A stretch of DNA of 10,774 bases, taken from positions 1-10,774 of the forward strand of contig WLHM01000020.1 of the NCBI GenBank assembly GCA_009702725.1. Reading direction: 5' to 3'. The notes below the pieces were generated by a model. The model saw only the letters and a program-made list of their open reading frames with translations. It ran no database searches and was not told the DNA's origin. Origin of the DNA: Actinomycetota bacterium (GTDB lineage Bacteria > Actinomycetota > Actinomycetes > S36-B12). Every line of letters begins with the position of its first letter. The stretch's first letter is position 1. Both the position numbers and the translations under genes were made by a program. Shown here piece by piece: positions 4,494 through 10,774 of the stretch.

Positions 4494-5279
4494 ATGCGAA
4501 TAGCGACATGGAACGTAAATTCTGTGACCGCGCGTCTGCCCAGAGTCCTCGAGTGGTTGGCGGCAAACAAGCCTGATGTGGTGGCGCTGCAAGAACTCAA
4601 GTGCACCGACGCCGCCTTCCCGATGCAGCCGATCCAGGATTTGGGTTACGAAGTTGCCTCCCATGGCACCGGGCGCTGGAACGGGGTCGCGTTGTTAAGC
4701 CGCGTAGGCCTAGTTGACATCACCCGAGGCCTCGTCGATCAGCCGCAATATGAAGGTGCTGATGAGCCGCGCGCAATAGGCGCCACTTGCGGTGGAGTGC
4801 GCATCTGGAGTGTGTACGTGCCTAACGGGCGTGAGCCTGGGCATGACCACTACAACTACAAGCTCACTTGGTTTGCAGCCTTGCAAGAAACAATTGCGAA
4901 GGAACTAGCTGCCGATCCAGATCGCCCCCTTGCGGTAATTGGCGACTACAACGTGGCACCCACCGATGAGGACGTCTGGGATATCACCCAATTCACCGAC
5001 AGCACCCATGTAACCAAACCCGAGCGCGAAGCGCTCACCAAGTTGCGTTCAGTTGGGTTAGTCGAAGTTATGCCCCGCTCATTAAAGGGCTACCCGTATA
5101 CCTTCTGGGATTACCGTCAGGCCGCTTTTGGCCGGGGCTGGGGTATGCGCATCGATCTCGTGTACGCAAACGAACCATTCGCCACCCTCGTAACTGACGC
5201 CTATATCGATCGCGAAGAACGTAAAGGAAAAGGCGCATCAGATCACGCGCCGGTCGTTCTCGATCTGGATCTTGGTTAA
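4494..5279 (+). CDS. xthA: Exodeoxyribonuclease III / AP endonuclease
   Basis: This member of the EEP (exonuclease-endonuclease-phosphatase) family of 261 residues is probably the ExoIII-type AP endonuclease of base excision repair, cutting abasic sites and trimming 3' ends. All catalytic motifs are present: N7 in TWNVNS, E34 in LQELK, Y108 in VYVPNG, D151 and N153 in GDYNVAP, D221 in RIDLVY, and D250-H251 in ASDHAPV. The start is the ATG at 4494 giving MRIATWNVNS; an upstream ATG at 4425 would add 23 residues that do not look like the family. A weak CAGGTAG lies upstream. The next gene starts 3 bp after its stop, so it forms an operon with the FemAB gene, although no direct functional link is obvious. 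Confidence 0.93.
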   Translation: MRIATWNVNSVTARLPRVLEWLAANKPDVVALQELKCTDAAFPMQPIQDLGYEVASHGTGRWNGVALLSRVGLVDITRGLVDQPQYEGADEPRAIGATCGGVRIWSVYVPNGREPGHDHYNYKLTWFAALQETIAKELAADPDRPLAVIGDYNVAPTDEDVWDITQFTDSTHVTKPEREALTKLRSVGLVEVMPRSLKGYPYTFWDYRQAAFGRGWGMRIDLVYANEPFATLVTDAYIDREERKGKGASDHAPVVLDLDLG

Positions 5280-5282
5280 TTG

Positions 5283-6437
5283 ATGACACTTACTGTCCGC
5301 ACAATAACCTCGAATCAACATCGGGAATGGATTACGTCAAGACCGTCAGTTTCATTTCTGCAGCTTCCCGAATGGGGTGCGATAAAGGTTGGCTGGACTT
5401 CAGAATCCCTTGGTTGGTTCGATGGGGTGAGGCTTGTTGGCGCGGGCTTAGTTCTATATCGCTCTGTCCCGAAAATTAAGGCACGTAGTCTCGCCTATAT
5501 CCCCGAAGGCCCCGACATTGATTGGCTACGCGAAAGACTGCCCGGAGCCACGTTGGATGACTGGCTTAATCCGTTGCTCGCGCACTGCAAAGCGCGTGGT
5601 GCCTTTCAATTGAAGATGGGGCCGGCCCTTGCAACGAGGCGCTGGGAAACTGAAACCATAAAGGCGGCAATTGCCGACCGTGCTGCTGGTGCCAAGAACC
5701 CGCCGGCTCGAATAAGTGATCTGGTTGCCGACTGGCATTCGACCAAGGCCATGCAAGTTGTTGAACGACTGCAATCACGGGGTTGGGTGCAAGAAGGTGG
5801 CGACGAAGCTGGGTTCGGTGACGTGCAACCCCGTTACGTATTCCAACTCAACCTGGCCAACCGTTCAATCGGAGATATTTTTGGCAGCTTCAACCAACTG
5901 TGGCGCCGTAATATTCGTAAGTCTGAGAAGGCCGGTGTCGAGGTCACTCAGGGTGGTTTCGCAGATCTAGCCGCATTTCACTCCATCTACGTCGAAACCG
6001 CTCAGCGTGATCAGTTCACACCACGCTCGCTTGCCTACTTCGAAAGGATGTGGCAGCAGCTAAACGACGTTGAGCCTGGCCGCCTATCACTGTACTTAGC
6101 AAGCCATGAGGGCCACGTCGCAGCAGCAACGTTGATGATTCGTGTTGGTATCCACGCTTGGTATTCCTATGGAGCCTCAACAACAGCTGACCGTGAGGTG
6201 CGCCCCTCGAATGCGCTGCAGTGGCGCATGATCACCGACGCACAAAAAGCCGGATGCGAGGTATTTGATCTACGAGGGATTTCTGACACTTTGAATCCGG
6301 AGAATCACCTATTCGGCTTGGTGCAATTCAAGTTGGGCACCGGGGGCTTTGCTCAGGAGTATGTTGGCGAATGGGATTACGTCCTGCGCACCTCCTGGGC
6401 CAAGGGATACCGCGCATATCAAAGCCGGCGCGGATAG
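5283..6437 (+). CDS. FemAB/FemX-type peptidoglycan cross-bridge aminoacyltransferase
   Basis: The 384-residue protein fits the Fem family (double GNAT-like fold), which adds amino acids from aminoacyl-tRNA to the stem peptide of a lipid-linked peptidoglycan precursor at the cytoplasmic membrane face. Visible family blocks are SFLQLPEWGAIK (about 24-35), YIPEGPDIDW (72-81), LWRRNIRKSEKAGVEV (207-222), RDQFTPRSLAYFERMW (242-257), WYSYGAS (293-299), PSNALQW (308-314) and FDLRGIS...LVQFKLGTGG (328-355). No long coiled-coil arm like that of staphylococcal FemA is apparent. The start is the ATG 3 bp after the xthA stop (a TTG one codon earlier is possible); no strong ribosome binding site, so coupling to xthA is likely. 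As I recall, femX of Streptomyces coelicolor also lies near rpsF. The amino acid transferred cannot be told. Confidence 0.9.
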   Translation: MTLTVRTITSNQHREWITSRPSVSFLQLPEWGAIKVGWTSESLGWFDGVRLVGAGLVLYRSVPKIKARSLAYIPEGPDIDWLRERLPGATLDDWLNPLLAHCKARGAFQLKMGPALATRRWETETIKAAIADRAAGAKNPPARISDLVADWHSTKAMQVVERLQSRGWVQEGGDEAGFGDVQPRYVFQLNLANRSIGDIFGSFNQLWRRNIRKSEKAGVEVTQGGFADLAAFHSIYVETAQRDQFTPRSLAYFERMWQQLNDVEPGRLSLYLASHEGHVAAATLMIRVGIHAWYSYGASTTADREVRPSNALQWRMITDAQKAGCEVFDLRGISDTLNPENHLFGLVQFKLGTGGFAQEYVGEWDYVLRTSWAKGYRAYQSRRG

Positions 6438-6446
6438 GGGGCACAA

Positions 6447-7613
6447 ATGTCTTTCACCCTTACCGTTGACGCGGCCAAGTGGCGCGATCATCTTTCGGCA
6501 ATGAACCAGACCATGAAGCGGACTACCGGAGCAAATGTCGTCGGCGTGATCAAAGGCAATGGTTACGGCTTTGGCCAGTCCCTCCTTGCCCGCGAGTCCG
6601 ACCGCTTAGGTCTAGACACTGTCGCGGTCGGCACGGTTTTTGAGATCGACGACGTACTCACGTCATTCCACGGTGAAGTCGTTGTGCTTGAGCCCTTCGA
6701 GCCACGAGATACGGCAGCAGCGACCGCTTGGGGGCTGGCCCGGCAGCGCCATGATGCATCACGTCTTGTGTGCACTGTGGCTAGTGAGCCAGCGCTAAGG
6801 GCCCTAATTGAGGGCCCCGGCTCCGCGCGGGTGCTGCTTGAGGCGCAGACCTCAATGCATCGATTCGGTTTCGGTGAATCAGATTTGCTCCGTCTACTTG
6901 CTGACCCTGCTGTTCGCGGCTCACTTTCTAGTGGTCACGTTCAAGTTCTTGGTCTGTCACTTCACCTACCGATGTCACAACCCGCCGATGAAGTCAGTAT
7001 CCAGGGCGTAGCTAGCGGCACCGCGCGGGTTCGCGAAGTCACCCGATGGGCTGGACTATGGCAAGCCGAGACCGCGGTTTGGAGTGGCTCCCATGCCCCG
7101 GCGAGCACCGTTTGGGTTTCACATCTTGATGACTCAGAACTTGCGGCGGTGGCGCGCACGGCCGACGAACTTGTTATTCGTGCACGCATCGGCACCCGTC
7201 TTTGGCTCGGCCAACGATCCACGCTTACCGCCGCTGGCACCGTGTTGGCGGTTCACCCCCTGCCAAATGGCATCCACGTTGGTTACCGTCAGCGAACCGG
7301 CCCAAAAGACAGCACTCTTGTCGTCGTGTCAGGGGGCACCGCCCACGGTATTGGCTTGACTGCACCAACACCCGCAACATCACTTAAGCAACGCGCCGTT
7401 ACCGCTGGCACCGGTGTCCTGGACGCAGCAGGACGAGCGCTTTCGCCCTTTACCTGGGCCGGTAAGCAACGGTGGTTTGCTGAGCCACCACATCAACATC
7501 ACTCAATGCTTTGGTTGCCGCGCGGATGTGTTATCCCCGCTGTTGGAGATTTCGTAACGGCTGAGGTGCGCTTCACTACCTCTAGATTTGATGCGGTGCT
7601 CGGACTCGACTGA
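6447..7613 (+). CDS. Alanine-racemase-like PLP protein (fold type III)
   Basis: The 388-residue protein has the alanine racemase layout: a PLP barrel then a C-terminal beta domain. The PLP lysine is K36 in VIKGNGYGFG (classical Alr: VKANAYGHG). SMHRFG (136-141) matches the Alr MHRLG arginine region, and RIGTRLWLG (247-255) matches RPGIALYG. VGY (278-280) sits where the second catalytic tyrosine of Alr (VSYG-TY) is found. The YGDG block is replaced by GGTAHGIG, and the last 80 residues diverge, so substrate may differ from L-alanine. It starts 9 bp after the FemAB stop with GGGGG upstream and belongs to the same operon. A cross-bridge or D-amino-acid role is inferred from that pairing. The housekeeping alr may lie elsewhere. 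Confidence 0.82.
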   Translation: MSFTLTVDAAKWRDHLSAMNQTMKRTTGANVVGVIKGNGYGFGQSLLARESDRLGLDTVAVGTVFEIDDVLTSFHGEVVVLEPFEPRDTAAATAWGLARQRHDASRLVCTVASEPALRALIEGPGSARVLLEAQTSMHRFGFGESDLLRLLADPAVRGSLSSGHVQVLGLSLHLPMSQPADEVSIQGVASGTARVREVTRWAGLWQAETAVWSGSHAPASTVWVSHLDDSELAAVARTADELVIRARIGTRLWLGQRSTLTAAGTVLAVHPLPNGIHVGYRQRTGPKDSTLVVVSGGTAHGIGLTAPTPATSLKQRAVTAGTGVLDAAGRALSPFTWAGKQRWFAEPPHQHHSMLWLPRGCVIPAVGDFVTAEVRFTTSRFDAVLGLD

Positions 7614-9008
7614 TTAACTCACGCGGCTAAAAGTGAAGACGTCAGCGGCACGGTCATACGGGCCACCACCTGGATCGTCTTTGTCCTCAGCAAAGCCATC
7701 ACTTCTAATCGGATCATTTTCAGGTTTAACAATGTCTCGAATCACCATTACCGCGAAGAACACCGTGGCCGCAATATGCACAATGATGGCGGTCGCATAC
7801 CACTGCTGCGTTAGACCCTTCGAACCTTCGTTGCCGTACCCGACTAAGAACCACCAAACCGCAGCGAAATAAATGAGCTCACCTACTTGCCAAATAACAA
7901 AGTCTCGCCACCTAGGCCTTGCCATCACCGCAAGTGGTATCAACCAGAGCACGTATTGCGGCGAATAGACCTTATTCGTGACGGCAAATGCTGCGATGAT
8001 CAAAAAGAGTAGTTGCGCCAATCGAGGCCGCTGTTTGGCTCGCAGGGCAAGTACGGCAATTGCGATGCATAAAATTAGGAAGAAACCGGTGGCCACCTTG
8101 TTGAGAATTTCACTCGGCACCGTTGGTAGTTCAAATTCAGCGAGCGCGAACCATAGGGAGCCGAAATCTTGGCCTCGATTCTGGCTGAAGGTGTAGAAGA
8201 ATGCCCATCCGTCGAAGTTTCCGACCATGAATGGCAGATTCACCATTAGCCAGGTCAGCACCGTGCCACCAACTAGTGCAGCTAGTGGTCGCCATTTACC
8301 AGAACGAATAGACAACACTAAGAAGGCACCGATGAACATCACGGGATAAAACTTTGCCGCTACCGCGAGACCAAGTAGCAAGCCCGCCGCGAATGGTCGG
8401 TTGCGCGACCACAGCAACAGGGCAACTCCAGCGAATGCGAGCGGCAGTAAATCCCAATTGATCGTGGCCGCGAAGAGCACACCCGGTGCCAGCGCAAACA
8501 TTGCGGCATCCCATGGGCGCCGCCGAACGGTAAGTGCCGTCGCAATTACCGCAATCATTAGCGGGATGAAAAGTAGTACGACGTTGACGTCGAAGAAGAC
8601 CGTGCTCGCCGGGATTTCCGGCATGATTCCGGTTATAACACGGGTGATCATCGCCGCGATTTGCATGAATACCCCGGTTAGTACTGGGTACTCAAGTGGG
8701 GTTTGGCCCGGTGCGGTTTGCAGGTAGGGCAGGAAGCCGTCAGCAAACCCTCTAAATGAAAAGAGGGCTGGGATATCCGAATAGCACAGATGTTCGTAGT
8801 TCTCCGGGGACATCCAACCCGTACTGCGGCACGACAAGTCAAGTAAGTAACCGAATGCGTACACGAGTGCCGAGAGCGCTACTAAAACACGCAGCGGATT
8901 CCACCAGGTGCTTCCACTCTTAAAGCGCCCGATTGGGCCGCCTATCGCATTGCTTCCGCCGGCCGCAAAGGAGTCAGTGAGTGAAGGCTCGACAACGTTT
9001 TTGGTCAT
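7614..9008 (-). CDS. GT87/DUF2029-like polytopic membrane glycosyltransferase (Rv0051-like)
   Basis: The 464-residue protein has about ten to twelve hydrophobic segments starting at residue 39 and a polar, acidic C-terminal tail (about 436-464). It resembles the GT-C fold mannosyltransferase-like proteins of GT87/DUF2029, which use polyprenyl-phosphate sugars to glycosylate envelope molecules on the outer face. The first outer loop carries CYSDIPALF (D78) and PLEYPVLTG (104-112). Acidic residues in this loop are where GT-C enzymes keep their catalytic Asp, so D78 is a candidate. Further conserved-looking parts are INWDLLPLAF, KFYPVMF and NKVYSPQYVLWLIP. Its ATG overlaps the PBP stop (ATGA), so it is translationally coupled to it. 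M. tuberculosis Rv0051 is next to ponA1 in the same way. Enzyme activity and acceptor are unproven. Confidence 0.8.
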   Translation of the reverse strand: MTKNVVEPSLTDSFAAGGSNAIGGPIGRFKSGSTWWNPLRVLVALSALVYAFGYLLDLSCRSTGWMSPENYEHLCYSDIPALFSFRGFADGFLPYLQTAPGQTPLEYPVLTGVFMQIAAMITRVITGIMPEIPASTVFFDVNVVLLFIPLMIAVIATALTVRRRPWDAAMFALAPGVLFAATINWDLLPLAFAGVALLLWSRNRPFAAGLLLGLAVAAKFYPVMFIGAFLVLSIRSGKWRPLAALVGGTVLTWLMVNLPFMVGNFDGWAFFYTFSQNRGQDFGSLWFALAEFELPTVPSEILNKVATGFFLILCIAIAVLALRAKQRPRLAQLLFLIIAAFAVTNKVYSPQYVLWLIPLAVMARPRWRDFVIWQVGELIYFAAVWWFLVGYGNEGSKGLTQQWYATAIIVHIAATVFFAVMVIRDIVKPENDPIRSDGFAEDKDDPGGGPYDRAADVFTFSRVS

Positions 9009-10774
9009 CCAGGCACCGCCTCATCCGTTGGTGGTGCTGGTGGTGCTGGTGGAGCAGTGGTCGGCACCGGCGCGCTCTCGGGTTCAGGTGCACTCTCGTC
9101 ACCAGGCTGCAGTGGCTCAATGGGCTCACTACTCGGAATTGGTACGCCACTCGCCGACGGGTCGACGCTGGGCTCGGGGCCGAATTCAATAACACTCGGG
9201 GTGGGGCAACCAATAGGTATTTTGGTTCCGTCGGTGGGCATGATTAAAGGGCAATCAGGTGCCACGGTGAGATCACCGGTGGGTGGAGTGAAATCAACGA
9301 TCGGTTCATTAACGAGCGCAGCGGTCATGAATGCGGTCCAAATAGCCGCCGGATAAGACCCGCCGGTAACCGTGCCTAGCCCACCGGTACCAGAAAGTGA
9401 AACAGGCAGTCCACCGGCGTCTTCCTTGGCCATTAGCACCGCCGTAACGAGTTGCGGGGTGTACCCAACAAACCACGCACTTTTATTTCCGTCGGTGGTA
9501 CCGGTCTTTGCCGCTGCTGGTCGACCAAGTTTCTGTGCCGCGAAAGCGGTGCCGTCGCTAACTACTTTATTTAGCGTGTAACTAACACTATTTGCAATAT
9601 TGGCTTCGAACGCGAGCACTGTCTTGGGTTCATATTCAAACAACAACCCGCCGTTTAGCCCCATCACTGACTTGATGTAGGTCGTCTGCGATTGGACACC
9701 GCCCGAGGCGAAAGTTGCGTAGGCATTTGCCATGCTTAATCCCGACGGTGAAGCCGTGCCGAGCACGAATGTTAGATCTAAGTTGTCAAGATTTAAGCCT
9801 GGTGTGGTGTCAGGTATACCGGCCCGAATGGCTGATTCGGCAACTACATCAACACCGACCTCGGACTCCAACTGCACATAGGCCGAGTTGATGCTGAACT
9901 CGGTTGCTTGGAGCAATGAAACGGGACCATATGACTTATCCCCGTAGTTTGAGAATGTGTAACCATTGACCGTGGAAGGTGAATCTCCATTTAGTTCAGT
10001 ACCAAGGGGTATACCTTGCTCAAATGCAGCGGCCAACGCGAAAGGCTTGAATGTAGATCCCGCTTGAGCAAACTCTCGGGTCGCGTTGTTGATTTGATCA
10101 TCAATGAAGTTCTTTCCCGCATACATTGCAACGACTTCGCCGGTGCCTGGGCGTATCGCAGCTAATCCAATACGCAAACCCTCGGTGTTGACATCAGGGC
10201 CCACCTTGCGCACCGCTGCGGTTGCAGCTTTTTGAGCGCCCTTTTCGAATGTCGATGTTATGCGCAAACCACCGCGTTGAATTTCGGTTTCATCAAAGCC
10301 CAGCGTAACTAACTGGTCAGTAACCGCCTGTAGCAAGAAACCAGTTTGACCACCCAAGCGGTTTCCGGCTTTTTGTGTGTTGATATCTGGGAAGCTCGCG
10401 GTTTTGCGCTGCTGAGGTGTAATCCAACCCTGCTCAACCATTGAGTCAAGGACATACGCCCAGCGAGCCTTAAGCGCTGGCAGATTTTCTTCTGGCGCCA
10501 GGCCGTTTGGCGACTTGATAACTGAGGCGAGTACTGCCGCCTGTGCCACATCTAGGTTTTCGACAGATGTACCGAAGTACGCGATCGACGCCGCCTCGAT
10601 TCCATAAGCCCCTCGGCCAAAGTAGATGGTGTTGAGATAGTCCTCCAGGATTTGGTCTTTTGAAACGACGGTTTCTAATTTGAACGCGAGTAACAGCTCT
10701 TTGACCTTCCGGCTCCAAGTGCGATCCTGTGTTAAGTAGGCATTCTTGGCGTACTGCTGGGTGATTGTTGAACC
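9005..10774 (-). CDS. ponA: Class A penicillin-binding protein (PBP1), N-terminus cut by window edge
   Basis: This bifunctional peptidoglycan glycosyltransferase/transpeptidase makes and cross-links cell wall outside the membrane. The frame stays open to the right edge (589 codons plus stop), entering inside the GT51 domain at GSTITQQYAKNAYL, followed by RKVKELLLAFKLE and LNTIYFGRGAYGIE. The signal anchor and first catalytic Glu motif lie outside the window. All three transpeptidase motifs are intact: STFK (serine codon 10055-10057), SIN (9887-9895) and KTG (9500-9508). The C-terminus is a long extracellular tail with two cysteines (DCPLIM, IGCPTP) and a Pro/Glu/Ser/Ala-rich end, as in actinobacterial PonA proteins. 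A GTG at 10549 that could be read as a start is internal. Its stop overlaps the GT87-like start. Confidence 0.95.
   Translation of the reverse strand, partial: GSTITQQYAKNAYLTQDRTWSRKVKELLLAFKLETVVSKDQILEDYLNTIYFGRGAYGIEAASIAYFGTSVENLDVAQAAVLASVIKSPNGLAPEENLPALKARWAYVLDSMVEQGWITPQQRKTASFPDINTQKAGNRLGGQTGFLLQAVTDQLVTLGFDETEIQRGGLRITSTFEKGAQKAATAAVRKVGPDVNTEGLRIGLAAIRPGTGEVVAMYAGKNFIDDQINNATREFAQAGSTFKPFALAAAFEQGIPLGTELNGDSPSTVNGYTFSNYGDKSYGPVSLLQATEFSINSAYVQLESEVGVDVVAESAIRAGIPDTTPGLNLDNLDLTFVLGTASPSGLSMANAYATFASGGVQSQTTYIKSVMGLNGGLLFEYEPKTVLAFEANIANSVSYTLNKVVSDGTAFAAQKLGRPAAAKTGTTDGNKSAWFVGYTPQLVTAVLMAKEDAGGLPVSLSGTGGLGTVTGGSYPAAIWTAFMTAALVNEPIVDFTPPTGDLTVAPDCPLIMPTDGTKIPIGCPTPSVIEFGPEPSVDPSASGVPIPSSEPIEPLQPGDESAPEPESAPVPTTAPPAPPAPPTDEAVPG
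9029..9052. repeat. 9-bp tandem repeat in the PBP tail
   Basis: The unit TGGTGGTGC occurs about 2.7 times on the plus strand, which on the coding strand gives APP/PPA repeats near the end of the penicillin-binding protein. A short in-frame repeat of this kind can change length by slippage without breaking the frame and would only lengthen or shorten the extracellular Pro-rich tail. Confidence 0.75.

Noticed and set aside
7633..8727. Several plus-strand frames (for example 7633-7872, 7978-8196 and 8401-8727)
   Set aside because: They are antisense to the GT87-like membrane protein, have Ser/Ala/Thr-rich composition typical of reversed membrane-protein codons, and lack start signals.
10309..10718. 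Minus-strand frames overlapping the PBP gene (10309-10551 and 10470-10718)
   Set aside because: They are out-of-frame readings of the penicillin-binding protein, whose GT51 motifs run in one continuous frame to the right edge.

Overview
The window looks like a chromosomal segment of an actinobacterium (Actinomycetota). The evidence is the order PBP1/ponA - GT87-type membrane protein - rpsF - ssb - rpsR - rplI, which as I recall matches the Mycobacterium tuberculosis ponA1-Rv0051-...-rpsF-ssb-rpsR1-rplI neighbourhood, together with an actinobacterial S18 and a class A PBP with a long Pro-rich tail. Base composition looks moderate by eye (not computed), so a lower-GC lineage such as a freshwater actinobacterium is possible, but this is a guess.

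Region 1 (1-1833, minus strand): four tandem genes for small DUF805 membrane proteins; the last in transcription order runs off the left edge. The two spacers between copies 3/2 and 2/1 are colinear duplicates (121 and 120 bp), each with a near-identical hairpin terminator, a promoter-sized gap and a 51-nt leader. Copy 4 starts 37 bp after rplI with no visible terminator between them. Region 2 (1871-3497, minus strand): the operon rpsF-ssb-rpsR-rplI (S6, SSB, S18, L9). It is preceded by a leader that can fold into a helix hiding the rpsF Shine-Dalgarno sequence, with a CCG-containing bulge beside a hairpin. That is the arrangement described for the S6:S18 autoregulatory mRNA motif.

Region 3 (3689-7613, plus strand): a block facing the other way. 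It opens with a VapBC toxin-antitoxin pair behind a 32-bp operator of three 8-bp palindromes spaced exactly 12 bp apart. An exonuclease III/AP endonuclease (xthA), a FemAB/FemX-type peptidoglycan cross-bridge aminoacyltransferase and an alanine-racemase-like PLP protein follow.

Region 4 (7614-10774, minus strand): a class A penicillin-binding protein (entering from the right edge inside its transglycosylase domain) translationally coupled through an ATGA overlap to a GT87/DUF2029-like polytopic membrane protein. The latter ends exactly where the alanine-racemase-like gene ends. PBP, GT87-like protein, FemAB protein and Alr-like protein suggest a cell-envelope cluster beside the ribosomal operon. 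I saw no tRNA, rRNA, CRISPR array, insertion sequence or phage gene.
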